From positions 62,001-126,000 of the forward strand of contig CALISD010000023.1 of NCBI GenBank assembly GCA_938041955.1: a stretch of 64,000 nucleotides of DNA, read 5' to 3'. Of this stretch, positions 46,065 to 57,219 are shown in pieces (the stretch's first letter is position 1; every line of letters starts with the position of its first letter). Under the pieces are notes generated by a model. The model made no database searches. It had not been told where the DNA came from and saw only the letters and a list, made by a program, of their open reading frames with translations. A program made the translations under genes and the position numbers. Source of the stretch: an uncultured Granulosicoccaceae bacterium (lineage in GTDB: Bacteria > Pseudomonadota > Gammaproteobacteria > Granulosicoccales > Granulosicoccaceae).

Positions 46065-48020
46065 TCAGCTTGCCGGATCAGGGTCCGGAACAGACGGAGG
46101 CGGCGTGCTGTCACCGACGATCGTGGCATCAGGCTCCTCAACAGGCACAGCAGGGCCGCTCTGTGGCCCACCACCGCCCTGACTATCGTCAGTCCAACCA
46201 GCTGGTGGATCAGGAACGCGACCTTCCATGATGGAGTCGATCTGAGACACATCAATAGTTTCATACTTCATTAATGCGTCTGCCATCAGGTGCAGTTTGT
46301 CCATATTGGTGCGCAGGATGTCTTCTGCCCGCTGGTAGTTGCGGTCGATGATCATACGTACCTCAGAGTCAATTGATTCTCTGGTAGTGCCTGAAATCTG
46401 CTTAGGCTGTGTGGTTCCACGACCAAGGAATACTTCACCCTCTTCTTCGCTATATGCCAGCGGGCCAAGGTTATCTGACAATCCCCACTTGGTGACCATG
46501 TTGCGCGCAAGTTCTGTTGCACGCTCAATATCACTGGAAGCACCAGTCGTGACTTTATCTTCGCCAAAAATAATCTCTTCTGCCACACGTCCACCATAAA
46601 GCGATGAAATCTGGCTTTCCAGACCCAACTTGCTGTTGCTGTAGCGATCTTGTGTTGGCAGAAACATCGTGACCCCCAGCGCTCGACCGCGCGGGATAAT
46701 AGTCACCTTGTATACCGGGTCATGATCAGGCACCAGGCGCCCAACAATCGCGTGCCCGGCCTCATGGAACGCAGTGAGCTTTTTCTCATCTTCGCTCATG
46801 ACCATGGACTTTCTTTCAGCGCCCATCAGGATCTTGTCTTTTGCCCGTTCAAATTCAGACATACGGACCATTTTCTGGTCTTGTCTTGCAGCAAATAGCG
46901 CCGCTTCATTAACCAGGTTAGCCAAATCTGCGCCTGAAAAACCAGGCGTACCGCGGGCAATCAAATCAGGACGAACATCGTCATCGAGTGGCACCTTGCT
47001 CATGTGAACGCGCAATATCTGCTCGCGACCACGAACATCAGGCAATGGCACCACCACCTGCCGGTCGAAACGACCAGGTCGTAACAGTGCCGGATCGAGC
47101 ACATCAGGTCGGTTAGTGGCAGCGATAACAATAACGCCCTCGTTGCCTTCAAAACCGTCCATTTCTACCAGCAACTGATTCAGTGTCTGCTCGCGCTCGT
47201 CATGCCCGCCACCCAGGCCAGCACCACGATGGCGACCCACTGCGTCAATCTCATCAATAAAGATGATGCAAGGCGCGTGTTTTTTCGCCTGTTCGAACAT
47301 ATCGCGAACACGCGAGGCGCCGACACCAACAAACATTTCTACAAAATCAGAGCCTGATATTGTGAAAAATGGCACTTTCGCTTCACCGGCAATCGCCTTG
47401 GCAAGCAACGTCTTACCAGTGCCCGGTGAGCCGACAAGTAAAACACCACGTGGAATTTTTCCACCCAGCTTTTGAAATTTACCCGGATCTCGAAGAAACT
47501 CGACAAGCTCTTCTACTTCTTCTTTGGCCTCTTCTACCCCTGCCACGTCGGCAAAAGTGACTTTGACCTGATCTTCACCCATCAGGCGCGCTTTGCTTTT
47601 GCCGAAAGACATTGCTCCGCGACCGCCACCGCCACCCTGCATTTGGCGCATGAAGTAAATCCAGATACCAATAAACAGCAGAAACGGAAAGGTATTCAGC
47701 AGCAGCTGCACGAGGAAATTGGTGTCTTCTGGAGGCTCAGCTTTAATCTCAACGTTTGACTCAAGCAGATCGCCAATCAGTGCACGGTTGTCAGTTTCAG
47801 GGCTGTAGGTGCTGAAAACAGCGCCATCAGACCGCTCACCGCGAATTTCCCGACCCGAGATCGTTGCAGATTTGACGCTCCCGGAGCGTACCTGACTGAT
47901 AAACTCAGAATAACTGAGCTGATTGGGAGTAGGACCTTGCGTTCCGATGTTGTTGAAAACAAACATCAAGATGACAGCAATTATCACCCACAACAGCACA
48001 TTTTTTATAAGATCGTTCAA
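46065..48020 (-). CDS. ftsH: ATP-dependent zinc metalloprotease FtsH
   Basis: FtsH is the membrane-anchored AAA+ protease that degrades misfolded membrane proteins and regulators such as LpxC. The 651-residue protein has two N-terminal membrane helices (about 5-23 and 104-124), Walker [11 protein letters not shown], Walker [12 protein letters not shown], the SRH arginines, and the zinc motif HEAGHA. The C-terminal 45 residues are Pro/Gly/Asp-rich and variable. The partners HflK and HflC are encoded about 10 kb away. It lies about 85 bases after rlmE, with which it is usually co-transcribed. Confidence 0.98.
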   Translation of the reverse strand: MNDLIKNVLLWVIIAVILMFVFNNIGTQGPTPNQLSYSEFISQVRSGSVKSATISGREIRGERSDGAVFSTYSPETDNRALIGDLLESNVEIKAEPPEDTNFLVQLLLNTFPFLLFIGIWIYFMRQMQGGGGGRGAMSFGKSKARLMGEDQVKVTFADVAGVEEAKEEVEELVEFLRDPGKFQKLGGKIPRGVLLVGSPGTGKTLLAKAIAGEAKVPFFTISGSDFVEMFVGVGASRVRDMFEQAKKHAPCIIFIDEIDAVGRHRGAGLGGGHDEREQTLNQLLVEMDGFEGNEGVIVIAATNRPDVLDPALLRPGRFDRQVVVPLPDVRGREQILRVHMSKVPLDDDVRPDLIARGTPGFSGADLANLVNEAALFAARQDQKMVRMSEFERAKDKILMGAERKSMVMSEDEKKLTAFHEAGHAIVGRLVPDHDPVYKVTIIPRGRALGVTMFLPTQDRYSNSKLGLESQISSLYGGRVAEEIIFGEDKVTTGASSDIERATELARNMVTKWGLSDNLGPLAYSEEEGEVFLGRGTTQPKQISGTTRESIDSEVRMIIDRNYQRAEDILRTNMDKLHLMADALMKYETIDVSQIDSIMEGRVPDPPAGWTDDSQGGGGPQSGPAVPVEEPDATIVGDSTPPPSVPDPDPAS

Positions 48021-48106
48021 ATGAAACGCCTCGTTTTTCCACCGTGCACGCCAATGTGCACAGTAATTAATATCTTGAGTAATTGAGTAGTATAACCCAT
48101 CACAAG

Positions 48107-48724
48107 CTACTTTCTGTTTTTAGCCAAAATGTAGACTTCTCTACTGCGCGACCGCGAGGCCTCGGGCTTTCTGGTCTTTACATCGGTAAATAGTGCGCGA
48201 ACATCACGCATTAGCTCTTCAAACCCTGAACCATGGAATGTTTTCACCAGCATACAACCTCCCGGTGCCAACAACTCATTACACATATCCAGTGCCAATT
48301 CTGCGAGATACATGGCTCGCGGCTGATCCACCGCGGGCTGTCCTGAAAAATTGGGGGCCATATCTGATAAAACAAGGTCTGCCGGCTCTCCATTTAACAC
48401 CTGTCGAATTTGATCAAGTGTTTCGAGTTCAGTGAAGTCCCCCTGGATGATCGTGGCATCAGTCACGTAATCCATTGCCAGTATATCGACTGCCACGAGC
48501 GACCCTTTTGCCGACAGCTTCTCAGCAACGTACTGTGTCCACCCTCCAGGAGCGGCACCAAGTTCCACAACTGACATATTTGGCGAGATAAGCCTGTCAC
48601 GTTTATCAATTTCGGCCAACTTGTAGACTGCGCGCGAACGATACGAATCCAGGCGCGATTTGCGCACGAAGTCATCTTTGTGGTGCTCGTTTAGCCACCG
48701 TTGGCTGCTTTTACTGCGACTCAC
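48107..48724 (-). CDS. rlmE: 23S rRNA 2'-O-ribose methyltransferase (U2552)
   Basis: RlmE (FtsJ/RrmJ) methylates the 2'-O of U2552 in the A-loop of 23S rRNA. The SAM motif is [11 protein letters not shown] and the K-D-K-E catalytic tetrad is visible in [28 protein letters not shown] and RSREVYIL. I take the GTG at 48724 ([10 protein letters not shown]) as the start; the frame is open further upstream to 48769, but the extra residues do not fit the family. It is divergent from yhbY by about 110 bases. Confidence 0.95.
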   Translation of the reverse strand: MSRSKSSQRWLNEHHKDDFVRKSRLDSYRSRAVYKLAEIDKRDRLISPNMSVVELGAAPGGWTQYVAEKLSAKGSLVAVDILAMDYVTDATIIQGDFTELETLDQIRQVLNGEPADLVLSDMAPNFSGQPAVDQPRAMYLAELALDMCNELLAPGGCMLVKTFHGSGFEELMRDVRALFTDVKTRKPEASRSRSREVYILAKNRK

Positions 48725-48833
48725 TTGACGGATCCATGTAAACTCTGCCCCGCGACAGGACTGACACATTAGTCAACACCCCATCACCCTCGTCTTGCCG
48801 TTTGGCGAACCACCGGACCCCTGAACAACCCCA

Positions 48834-49247
48834 ATGATTCCAAACAACAAACATATTCGATTCCTGAAAACCCTATGCCACCAGCTCTCTCCGGTGGTGC
48901 GTATTGGCCAAAAAGGGGTGACCGAATCTGTCCAAAGCGAACTGGAAATAGCCCTCGCGCACCACGAGCTGATCAAAATAAAAGTAGGCATGGCTGACCG
49001 TGATGAACGCCGCTCAACCATTGCAGCACTGGCTGAAAAAAGCGAATCATATGTCATCCAACAAGTTGGACAAGTGGCGGTACTATTCAGACGCAATCAC
49101 GAAAAGCCTGTGATTGAGTTTCCCTCATCGATCAAGGCCGGTGCCAAAATACCCAGCAATTCAAAAGTTACTGATAAAAAACCTGACAGCAAAAAAACAG
49201 GCGCAAAAAACACCAAGCGTAAAAGACCTGCCACTAAAAAACGATAA
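48834..49247 (+). CDS. yhbY: RNA-binding protein YhbY (CRM domain) with basic tail
   Basis: YhbY is a CRM-domain protein that associates with pre-50S ribosomal particles. The 137-residue protein starts with the CRM fold (about 1-95), including LSPVVRIGQKGVTESV and HELIKIKVG. It is followed by an extra 40-residue tail rich in Lys (KKPDSKKTGAKNTKRKRP). E. coli YhbY has 97 residues and no such tail. The tail could add non-specific RNA binding. It is divergent from rlmE and convergent with greA, 30 bases apart, with no clear terminator. Confidence 0.93.
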   Translation: MIPNNKHIRFLKTLCHQLSPVVRIGQKGVTESVQSELEIALAHHELIKIKVGMADRDERRSTIAALAEKSESYVIQQVGQVAVLFRRNHEKPVIEFPSSIKAGAKIPSNSKVTDKKPDSKKTGAKNTKRKRPATKKR

Positions 49248-49277
49248 GCCTTGAACGATTAGCCCTGGCAATTCGCT

Positions 49278-49754
49278 TTAGATGTAGCTGACTTTCTCAA
49301 TCTCAAACTCTTTTTTACCACCCGGGGCTTGAAATTCTACCTCGTCACCCTCGCGCTTGCCAATAATCGCCCGCGCCAGCGGTGAGCTGTAGCTGATCAA
49401 ACCCAGCTTAATACTGGCCTCATCATCACCCACAATCCGATAAGTGACCTTTTCATCGGTTTCTATATCTAAAAGCTCGACCGTGGTGCCAAATATCACT
49501 TTCCCGTCATCATTCATCTGGGTGATATCGATGATTTGCGCATGCGAGAGCTTGCTCTCAATTTCTTTGATGCGTCCCTCAATAAAGCTCTGTTGCTCAC
49601 GTGCCGCATGATACTCGGCATTTTCTTTTAAGTCGCCGTGCTCGCGTGCTTCAGCAATAGCCTGAATCACAGTGGGCCGGCGCACGGTCTTGAGCTCTTG
49701 AAGTTCCGTCCGCAGGGTTTCAGCACCTTGTGCTGTTAGTGGAACCATACTCAT
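49278..49754 (-). CDS. greA: Transcription elongation factor GreA
   Basis: GreA rescues backtracked RNA polymerase by stimulating transcript cleavage. The 158-residue protein has the N-terminal coiled coil with the acidic tip ([20 protein letters not shown]) and the FKBP-like C-terminal domain ([21 protein letters not shown]). The ATG overlaps the carB stop (ATGA). An ATG two codons on (MVPLTAQG) is also possible. carAB-greA is a conserved cluster in this class. Confidence 0.97.
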   Translation of the reverse strand: MSMVPLTAQGAETLRTELQELKTVRRPTVIQAIAEAREHGDLKENAEYHAAREQQSFIEGRIKEIESKLSHAQIIDITQMNDDGKVIFGTTVELLDIETDEKVTYRIVGDDEASIKLGLISYSSPLARAIIGKREGDEVEFQAPGGKKEFEIEKVSYI

Positions 49755-52700
49755 GCCAAATCCTCGTGTAACTCTTGTAAGCTAAAAATATTTTTCACAG
49801 CGTCTTCTTTCAGCGCTGCAACAATAGCAGCGCCAGCGGCCATCGTAGTGGAGTAAGCCACTTTCCGATTCAGGGTTTCGCGACGAATCAGAAACGAATC
49901 GGCAATTGCCTGCCGACCATCAGTGGTATTGATAATCAAAGATATCTCATCGTTTTTAATCATGTCAACGATATGCGGCCGCCCCTGCTTGACCTTATTA
50001 ACTAACTCGCACGGAACGCCTGCAGCCGCAATAGCACGCTGTGTACCACTCGTTGCCACCAATAGAAAGCCCGCCTCGTGAATCAACCTGGCAAGCTCTA
50101 CCGCACGCGCTTTGTCTGCATCACGGACGCTCATAAAAGCACAACCACTGGTCGGGAGTTGCATACCTGCGGCGAGCGAACTCTTTGCAAACGCTTCTGC
50201 AAAATTATGACCGCTACCCATCACTTCACCAGTGGATTTCATTTCAGGCCCTAACAGCGGATCAACCCCCGGGAACTTCATGAACGGAAACACCGACTCT
50301 TTTACTGCATGGTATTTTGGCCGAACCGTCTCTGTATAACCCAGCTCAACCAGACTACTGCCCGTCATACATCGTGCGGCAATTCGCGCCAACGGCACAC
50401 CGGTCGCCTTGGATACAAAGGGTACTGTGCGCGACGCGCGCGGGTTGACCTCAATGATATATATTTCTTCGCCTTGAATTGCAAATTGTGCATTGCACAA
50501 ACCCACCACACCCAGAGCCATCACTAAGCTCGTCATTTGCTCTGCCAGCTGCGATTGTATAGCTTCAGACAGACTGTACGGCGGCAGCGAACAACCAGAA
50601 TCACCTGAATGCACACCCGCCTGTTCGATGTGCTCCATGATGCCGCTGATGTATACCTGAGTACCATCGCCGATCGCATCAACATCGACTTCGGTTGCAT
50701 CATCCAGAAACCGATCAAGCAGCAACGGCGCGTCTACCGACACCGATATATTCTGCGCCATGTAGCGTCGCAACTCATCGTTGGAATATACAATTTCCAT
50801 TGCCCGACCACCCAACACATAGGATGGCCTTACCACCAGCGGAAACCCAATTGATTCTGCCGCGTCCAGCGCTTGCTCAAGGTTTGTTGCTGTCTTGTTC
50901 GGCGGTTGCTTCAAGCCAAGCTTATCCACCAACTGCTTAAAACTCTCACGATCTTCGGCAAGGTCAATCGCTTCGGGTGAAGTACCAATAATAGGTGCGC
51001 CATGTTGCTTAAGCGCCTTAGCCAGATTAAGCGGCGTCTGGCCACCATAGTGCACTATCACACCCTTGGGGTTTTCCACATGCAGCACTTCCGTTACATC
51101 TTCAAACGTCAGAGGCTCAAAGTACAAACGATCAGACATGTCATAGTCTGTTGAGACAGTTTCAGGGTTGCAGTTGATCATGATAGTTTCATAACCAGCT
51201 TCACGCAGTGAAAGCGCTGCATGCACACAACAATAATCGAATTCTATTCCCTGCCCGATTCTATTCGGCCCGCCACCGAGGATAACAATCTTGTCGTTAG
51301 TCGTAGGCGCCGCCTCGCACTCTTCATCATAGGTGGAATACATATACGCCGTGTTGGCTTCAAATTCAGCCGCGCAGGTATCCACCCGTTTATAGACCGG
51401 ACGTATACCATAGCTATGGCGTAATTCACGCACCCTGGTTTCAGTGGTGTCCATGACGATTGCCAACCGCTTATCCGAAAATCCCTGGCGCTTCAGCCTG
51501 CGCAATTCGGTTTGATCAAGGTTTTCCAGTGGCTGACCCCGCAATTGATTTTCACTACCGATCAGATCTTCTATCTGAGCAAGAAACCACGGATCAATAC
51601 GGGTTATCTGGTGAATTTTTTCCAGAGAATACCCTTGTCTGAAAGCATCGGCGACATACCAAAGCCTTTTGTCACCTGGCTGACTTAACTGCAGGTCAAG
51701 CTCCGCCTCAATATCTTCCGGCTCTGCATCAACAGGCAAAATTTCATCAAAGCCACAAACACCGACCTCAAGACCTCGCAGCGCTTTTTGCAGTGACTCC
51801 TGTTGATTGCGGCCAATCGCCATGACCTCGCCGACCGACTTCATCTGCGTGGTTAAGCGCGGGTCCGCATCCGGGAATTTCTCAAAAGTAAAGCGCGGAA
51901 TCTTGGTGACGACATAATCAATTGCCGGCTCAAATGACGCGGGCGTTGCACCGCCGGTAATATCGTTTCGCAATTCATCAAGCGTATAACCCACCGCAAG
52001 CTTCGCAGCGACGCGTGCTATCGGGAACCCTGTGGCTTTTGACGCAAGCGCAGATGATCGCGACACTCGCGGGTTCATTTCTATAACAATCAACCGGCCA
52101 TTGGCAGGGTTAACCGCGAACTGCACGTTGGAACCGCCAGTATCCACACCGATTTTCCGCAGTACATCAATCGACGCGTTACGCATGATCTGGAGCTCTT
52201 TATCCGTCAGGGTTTGCGCTGGTGCCACGGTGATTGAATCACCCGTGTGCACCCCCATCGGATCAAGGTTTTCTATTGAACAGACAATAATGCAGTTGTC
52301 TGCAGAGTCACGCACCACTTCCATTTCATATTCTTTCCAACCAAGCACCGACTCTTCAAGCAAAATTTCTGTGGTGGGGGAAAGATCTAAACCGCGCTGA
52401 CATATCTCGGTAAATTCATCACGGTTATACGCTATGCCACCGCCACTACCCCCCATGGTAAAAGACGGCCTGATAATGGTCGGAAAACCGATATCTTCCA
52501 GCCCCTTGTAGGCCTCTTCCAATGTATGAGCAACCCGCGCATTTGGAGTATCAAGTCCAATATCTGTCATTGCGTGGCGGAATTTTTCGCGATCTTCCGC
52601 AAGGTCAATCGCTTCCGGCTTCGCACCAATCAGTTCAACGCCATACTTCTCAAGCACACCGTTATGATGCAAATCCAGCGCACAGTTGAGACCTGTTTGC

Positions 52701-52975
52701 CCTCCCATGGTGGGTAAAATTGCATCCGGCTTTTCACGCGCTATAATTTTCTCGACCACGCGCCAATCAACAGGCTCAATGTAAATAGCATCTGCTGTGG
52801 CAGGGTCGGTCATTATGGTAGCAGGGTTCGAATTGACCAGCACCACCCGATAGCCTTCCTCACGCAACGCTTTACACGCTTGCGCTCCGGAGTAATCAAA
52901 CTCGCACGCCTGCCCTATGACAATAGGGCCCGCGCCAATGATTAAAATACTTTTTATATCACTGCGACGCGGCAT
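49751..52975 (-). CDS. carB: Carbamoyl-phosphate synthase, large chain
   Basis: CarB makes carbamoyl phosphate from ammonia, bicarbonate and two ATP, feeding pyrimidine and arginine synthesis. The 1074-residue protein has two homologous ATP-grasp halves with the paired [22 protein letters not shown] and [19 protein letters not shown] segments (each cut here to the core) and the C-terminal allosteric domain ([19 protein letters not shown]). The length matches E. coli (1073). It overlaps carA by 17 bases and greA by 4. Confidence 0.98.
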   Translation of the reverse strand: MPRRSDIKSILIIGAGPIVIGQACEFDYSGAQACKALREEGYRVVLVNSNPATIMTDPATADAIYIEPVDWRVVEKIIAREKPDAILPTMGGQTGLNCALDLHHNGVLEKYGVELIGAKPEAIDLAEDREKFRHAMTDIGLDTPNARVAHTLEEAYKGLEDIGFPTIIRPSFTMGGSGGGIAYNRDEFTEICQRGLDLSPTTEILLEESVLGWKEYEMEVVRDSADNCIIVCSIENLDPMGVHTGDSITVAPAQTLTDKELQIMRNASIDVLRKIGVDTGGSNVQFAVNPANGRLIVIEMNPRVSRSSALASKATGFPIARVAAKLAVGYTLDELRNDITGGATPASFEPAIDYVVTKIPRFTFEKFPDADPRLTTQMKSVGEVMAIGRNQQESLQKALRGLEVGVCGFDEILPVDAEPEDIEAELDLQLSQPGDKRLWYVADAFRQGYSLEKIHQITRIDPWFLAQIEDLIGSENQLRGQPLENLDQTELRRLKRQGFSDKRLAIVMDTTETRVRELRHSYGIRPVYKRVDTCAAEFEANTAYMYSTYDEECEAAPTTNDKIVILGGGPNRIGQGIEFDYCCVHAALSLREAGYETIMINCNPETVSTDYDMSDRLYFEPLTFEDVTEVLHVENPKGVIVHYGGQTPLNLAKALKQHGAPIIGTSPEAIDLAEDRESFKQLVDKLGLKQPPNKTATNLEQALDAAESIGFPLVVRPSYVLGGRAMEIVYSNDELRRYMAQNISVSVDAPLLLDRFLDDATEVDVDAIGDGTQVYISGIMEHIEQAGVHSGDSGCSLPPYSLSEAIQSQLAEQMTSLVMALGVVGLCNAQFAIQGEEIYIIEVNPRASRTVPFVSKATGVPLARIAARCMTGSSLVELGYTETVRPKYHAVKESVFPFMKFPGVDPLLGPEMKSTGEVMGSGHNFAEAFAKSSLAAGMQLPTSGCAFMSVRDADKARAVELARLIHEAGFLLVATSGTQRAIAAAGVPCELVNKVKQGRPHIVDMIKNDEISLIINTTDGRQAIADSFLIRRETLNRKVAYSTTMAAGAAIVAALKEDAVKNIFSLQELHEDLA

Positions 52976-54110
52976 GGTTTTTCATCAGTTCAGTAAATTC
53001 TAAAAATAGATGGCCAACGTCGTGCGGCCCTGGACTTGCCTCCGGGTGGCCTTGAAAACTAAACGCCGGTGTATCGGTTCTTCTAATACCCTGAAGGGTT
53101 TGATCAAATAAAGATCGATGGGTCGCAGTTAAAGTCTCTGGCAAAGTTTGCTCATCAACCGCAAAGCCATGATTCTGACTGGAGATCATCACTTTGCTTG
53201 TCGCTAAGTCCTGCACCGGATGATTCGCACCATGATGGCCGAACTTCATTTTCATTGTTTTCGCGCCACTGGCTAACGCGAGTAACTGATGACCAAGACA
53301 AATGCCAAATATCGGAATCTTGTTTTCAAGTAGTTTGCGGATCGCTTCGATCGCATAATCACACGGTTCAGGATCCCCCGGCCCATTAGATAAAAACACA
53401 CCATCAGGCTGCATCGCCATCACTTCAGCCGCCGGGGTGGTAGCCGGCACCACAGTCACTGCACAACCGTGATCAACCAGCAAGCGTAAAATATTTCTCT
53501 TTACGCCAAAATCATAGGCCACCACTCGCCACTTTGGCGTGCCCGGTGTGACCTGAAGCTCCGGGTTTGCATCGTGCCCCAATTGCCACGAACCTTGAGT
53601 CCATTCATATGGTTTGTCTACCGTGACATCCTGCGCCAAATCGAGTCCGACCAGTCCCCCGAACTCACGAGCCTTCGCTATGGCCTGCTCAGCATTCGGG
53701 CTGGCTGACGCATCGATACACCCGGATTGCGCTCCCTTTTCACGTAACAAACGTGTCAGCCTGCGGGTGTCTACATCGGCAATCGCTGCGATGTTGTTGG
53801 ATTTCAGATAATCATCAAGTGAGCCCTCACTGCGAAAGTTGCTGTGCAACAAAGGCAGATCTCTGATCACCAGCCCTGCCGCATGCACACCATCTGATTC
53901 GCAGTCGGAGGCGTTGACACCGGTGTTGCCGATATGCGGTGCTGTCAGTGTGACGATCTGCCGAGTGTAGGAAGGGTCAGTCAAGATCTCCTGATACCCC
54001 GTCATGGCAGTATTGAAGACAACCTCCCCAATACCAAGACACTCAGCACCAATGGCACTGCCGTGAAACAAGGTTCCATCAGCCAGCGCAAGCAGTGCGT
54101 TTCTACGCAA
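52959..54110 (-). CDS. carA: Carbamoyl-phosphate synthase, small chain
   Basis: CarA is the glutaminase subunit that supplies ammonia to CarB. The 383-residue protein has the N-terminal CPSase domain ([16 protein letters not shown]) and a class I glutamine amidotransferase domain with the triad in FGICLGHQ (Cys) and [10 protein letters not shown] (His, Glu). The start is TTG at 54110: the length matches the family, no ATG or GTG is better placed, and the ribosome binding site is poor. A promoter is visible about 60-90 bases upstream. It is divergent from the MFS gene. Confidence 0.96.
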   Translation of the reverse strand: MRRNALLALADGTLFHGSAIGAECLGIGEVVFNTAMTGYQEILTDPSYTRQIVTLTAPHIGNTGVNASDCESDGVHAAGLVIRDLPLLHSNFRSEGSLDDYLKSNNIAAIADVDTRRLTRLLREKGAQSGCIDASASPNAEQAIAKAREFGGLVGLDLAQDVTVDKPYEWTQGSWQLGHDANPELQVTPGTPKWRVVAYDFGVKRNILRLLVDHGCAVTVVPATTPAAEVMAMQPDGVFLSNGPGDPEPCDYAIEAIRKLLENKIPIFGICLGHQLLALASGAKTMKMKFGHHGANHPVQDLATSKVMISSQNHGFAVDEQTLPETLTATHRSLFDQTLQGIRRTDTPAFSFQGHPEASPGPHDVGHLFLEFTELMKNHAASQ

Positions 54111-54172
54111 GGTGTATTCTCAATAGTCAGAAAGAAGAGGAGCAACTGTCAGCAGTCGCTGGAATCACGACA

Positions 54173-54202
54173 ATTTTACTCCAAACGTCAATCAGCTGTC
54201 TA
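54173..54202 (-). promoter_or_regulatory. Promoter of carAB-greA
   Basis: On the minus strand a -35 TAGACA (54197-54202) and a -10 TAAAAT (54173-54178) are spaced by 18 bp; each matches five of six consensus bases. Transcription would start near 54166, leaving a leader of about 56 nt. I see no obvious arginine-repressor site. Confidence 0.6.
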
Positions 54203-54327
54203 ATGACATTAGAGTTTTCGGGACAACAATTGCACGCAATTTGTTTTGTTCCGGTAACCCGCAAGCACTTGCAGCAAACAGCATGCAGGTTAGACTTGGC
54301 CGCGGCGACTGAGTTGTAAGTAAAAGC

Positions 54328-55533
54328 TTGCAGTCACCGACGATTCGCCAGAGACGGCAGGTCACAAACAATAACAACAATAAGGTGATTCCGCTGAGCT
54401 CGTCCAACATCCGCACCCTTGTCGCTGCCTGTTCTGCGATAACTGTATTCGGCCTCGCCTTCGGTCTGACCTATCCACTGTTGTCATTGACACTCGAGGG
54501 ACGTGGCGTCACAGCAGACGTAATCGGCCTCAACACCGCAATGATGCCTCTCGGGATTCTGATTTTTTCACCATTGATTCCGGTATTGTCCAGGCGCCTT
54601 GGGGCTAAGCGGCTAGCCATACTCGCGGCCATCGCCACCGGCATACTGATCCTGTGCTACAAACAATTCGATTCTTTGAACGCCTGGTTTGTCATTCGAA
54701 TTTTACAGGGCATGTCGGTGGCCACCTTGTTTGTCATCAGCGAAGCCTGGATTGTTGGCTCTTCATCAACAGAGCATCGCGGCAAAATTGTCGCCATCTA
54801 CGCAAGTGTACTGTCTGCCAGCTTCGGTGCCGGTCCGGCACTGATCGGCTTTGTCGGCACGGAAGGATGGACTCCCTACCTGATTGGCGCCTTAAGCATT
54901 GTGATCGGAGTGATTCCAATTTGCTTAATTCAAGAAGTCAAAGAACCGCCCGGAGAACACCAGGCATCTGGAATTATCGCTTTTCTACCCCAGGCGCCAA
55001 TGCTTATCGCCGCCGTTGCATGCTTTTCGGTCTTTGACGCAGCGACTATCGCACTATTCCCGGTCTATGGAGTTGAGAACGGACTCAGCCAGAGCACCGC
55101 AGCATTTGCACTCACGGCGCTGATTGTCGGCAATATCTTCCTGCAATACCCGATTGGCTGGCTGGCCGATATTTATGATGCCCGAACCATGCTGACCTAC
55201 TGCGCAGCGCTCACCGCAATCCTGACCTTGACTATCCCGTGGGTAATCAATAGCTGGTTATTGTGGCCAGTATTGATAGTTGCAGGTGCCGCCGGATACG
55301 GCGTCTACACGCTATCACTGAAATCACTCGGAGATCGCTTCAGCGGACAGGACTTAGTCAACGGCACTGCAGCGTTTGGAGCGATGTGGGGATTGGGTGC
55401 GCTAATCGGTTCGATCGGCGGGGGATGGTCAATGACCTTCTCGTCAGTCTATGGACTGCCGATGGCACTGGCTTGTGTCTACGCTTTACTGGTCGGCGGC
55501 TTATTAGTACGCCGACCAAGTAAAAGGCAATGA
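54328..55533 (+). CDS. Major facilitator superfamily transporter
   Basis: This protein of about 400 residues has 12 hydrophobic helices arranged in two halves. The loop between helices 2 and 3 has the MFS-like PVLSRRLGAKRL, and the central loop is short. A Ser/His-rich segment SSSTEHRGKIVAIYAS resembles the YcaD/YfkF-like branch of multidrug or metabolite exporters. The substrate is unknown. The start is unclear: TTG at 54328 begins a polar, Asn-rich leader, and a GTG at 54385 would start just before helix 1. It is divergent from carA and convergent with rplU. Confidence 0.86.
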   Translation: MQSPTIRQRRQVTNNNNNKVIPLSSSNIRTLVAACSAITVFGLAFGLTYPLLSLTLEGRGVTADVIGLNTAMMPLGILIFSPLIPVLSRRLGAKRLAILAAIATGILILCYKQFDSLNAWFVIRILQGMSVATLFVISEAWIVGSSSTEHRGKIVAIYASVLSASFGAGPALIGFVGTEGWTPYLIGALSIVIGVIPICLIQEVKEPPGEHQASGIIAFLPQAPMLIAAVACFSVFDAATIALFPVYGVENGLSQSTAAFALTALIVGNIFLQYPIGWLADIYDARTMLTYCAALTAILTLTIPWVINSWLLWPVLIVAGAAGYGVYTLSLKSLGDRFSGQDLVNGTAAFGAMWGLGALIGSIGGGWSMTFSSVYGLPMALACVYALLVGGLLVRRPSKRQ

Positions 55534-55668
55534 AGACCGGGCATCTCGGCAATATAAAGTCTGCGTAGCGAGAACGTGCCGTGGCGAGGGCTTTTTACGA
55601 CGAAAACGATCGATACAACCCGCCGTCAGGGCGCGTTCGCAGCAGCAGAGGTACTGCTGTGCTGGCTT

Positions 55669-55980
55669 CTAGCCCTGGATACCGGTAATTTCCAGTTCCG
55701 TATAATTCTGTCTGTGGCCCATCTGACGGCGGTAATGCTTACGGCGACGGAATTTGACGATTTCGATTTTCTTGCCGCGCCCGTGCGACAGCACCTTGGC
55801 AGTCACTGAAGCGCTGGAGACAAGCGGTGTACCGATGGTCACCTTGTCACCTTCTCCAATCATCAGCACGTGATCAAGATTGACTGATTCACCTTCGTCA
55901 GTATCAATCGTTTCAACACGAAGCTTGTCGCCCTGACTGACCCGATATTGTTTGCCACCGGTTTTAATTACCGCGAACAT
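55669..55980 (-). CDS. rplU: 50S ribosomal protein L21
   Basis: L21 binds 23S rRNA in the 50S subunit. The 103-residue sequence has the diagnostic [14 protein letters not shown] and [16 protein letters not shown] segments. AAGGA lies seven bases before the ATG. The usual partner rpmA (L27), which follows rplU in most bacteria, is not here: only about 135 non-coding bases lie between the rplU stop and the end of the convergent MFS gene. A hairpin sits about 25 bases upstream of the start. Confidence 0.96.
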   Translation of the reverse strand: MFAVIKTGGKQYRVSQGDKLRVETIDTDEGESVNLDHVLMIGEGDKVTIGTPLVSSASVTAKVLSHGRGKKIEIVKFRRRKHYRRQMGHRQNYTELEITGIQG

Positions 55981-56004
55981 GGAGAGTCCTTATGAACATT
56001 GAAA

Positions 56005-56019
56005 GCTCGGAAACCGAGC
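56005..56019 (-). promoter_or_regulatory. Hairpin in the rplU leader
   Basis: GCTCGG pairs with CCGAGC around a 3-base loop, 25 bases before the rplU start. Leaders of L21 genes are known to contain conserved structures, and this may be one. The match to a named leader class was not tested. Confidence 0.4.
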
Positions 56020-56169
56020 AAAGCCGGAAAGTGTAGCCCTCAGCAATAACTGAGTCAACCAAAGGGCGACAATTCACCCCGGCATTGAGAACACCGGCAA
56101 ATATTTGCCCTGCCCAATCTTATGAGGTCTAGAATAACTAGATAGACCAAATACGGAAGAATTACAAAA

Positions 56170-57219
56170 ATGGCGGTCATCGACCTAGACAAAATTCGCG
56201 ACTCAGCGGATAGCGGCAACCCCTGGGGTGGGGGCAAAAAAGCAGGTACAGCCGGCGGCGGTGGAGGTTTACCGCAGCTACCCAACGGAATTTTCCGAAT
56301 TATCGGCCTTTTTGGCCTGATCGCATTGGGCTTACTCATATACACCGGCTTCTACACCGTGCCGAGTGACTCTATTGGAGTGGTCACCCGATTCGGCCAA
56401 TACCAAAAAGATGAGCCGTCCGGATTACACTTTAAAATCCCATGGGGGGTAGATGACGTGACCATTGTTCCGGTCAAACGCCAGCTCAAGCAGGAATTCG
56501 GCTTCGCGACCCCGGGTGCAACCAATCCAAACCAGGCGAGGCAGAACTTTCAGGTTCAAAGCCAGATGGTGACCGGTGACTTGAACGCAGCGTTGGTTGA
56601 ATGGGTCATACAGTTTCGCATCGCAGACCCGAAAAAGTATCTGTTCGATGTACGCAACCCTGCTGAGACACTACGCGATCTGTCCGAATCAGTCATGCGT
56701 GAGGTGGTTGGAGATCGAACGGTCGATGAAGTCATCACCATTGGTCGACAGGAAATTGAAGATGAAGCACTCATCAAAATGCAGAACCTCACCACCAAGT
56801 ACGGTATTGGCGTCAGCATTGACCAGGTGCAGTTAAAGAACATCAACCCGCCAAAGCCGGTGCAGGAATCATTTAACGAAGTCAACCAGGCACAGCAGGA
56901 GAAAGAAAGTTTAATCAACGCGGCGCGCCGTGAGTACAACAAAGTCATACCGCTCGCAGAAGGCGAAAAAGATCAACGCATAAGAGCTGCAGACGGATAC
57001 CGTTTAAAACGAATCAATGAGGCAGAAGGTGATGCATCAAGGTTCAGCGCAGTATTCAAAGAATATCAAAAAGCACCGGAAGTCACGCGGCGTAGAATCT
57101 ACATTGAAACATTGCAGGAAGTACTTCCTGGTCTTGATTCAAAAATTATTGTTGATGAAAAATCTCAACAGGTGTTACCGCTGATCAATCTCACCAACCA
57201 AAAGGAGCTGATCAAATGA
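56170..57219 (+). CDS. hflK: FtsH modulator HflK
   Basis: HflK is an SPFH-domain membrane protein that forms a large cage with HflC around FtsH. The 349-residue protein has a Gly-rich cytoplasmic start (about 16-35, PWGGGKKAGTAGG), one membrane helix (about 42-62), the SPFH domain (about 64-240) and a coiled-coil region with AARREYNKVIPLAEGEKDQRI. GGAAG lies upstream of the ATG. hflC overlaps its end by four bases. The usual upstream genes hfq and hflX are not next to it. Confidence 0.96.
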   Translation: MAVIDLDKIRDSADSGNPWGGGKKAGTAGGGGGLPQLPNGIFRIIGLFGLIALGLLIYTGFYTVPSDSIGVVTRFGQYQKDEPSGLHFKIPWGVDDVTIVPVKRQLKQEFGFATPGATNPNQARQNFQVQSQMVTGDLNAALVEWVIQFRIADPKKYLFDVRNPAETLRDLSESVMREVVGDRTVDEVITIGRQEIEDEALIKMQNLTTKYGIGVSIDQVQLKNINPPKPVQESFNEVNQAQQEKESLINAARREYNKVIPLAEGEKDQRIRAADGYRLKRINEAEGDASRFSAVFKEYQKAPEVTRRRIYIETLQEVLPGLDSKIIVDEKSQQVLPLINLTNQKELIK

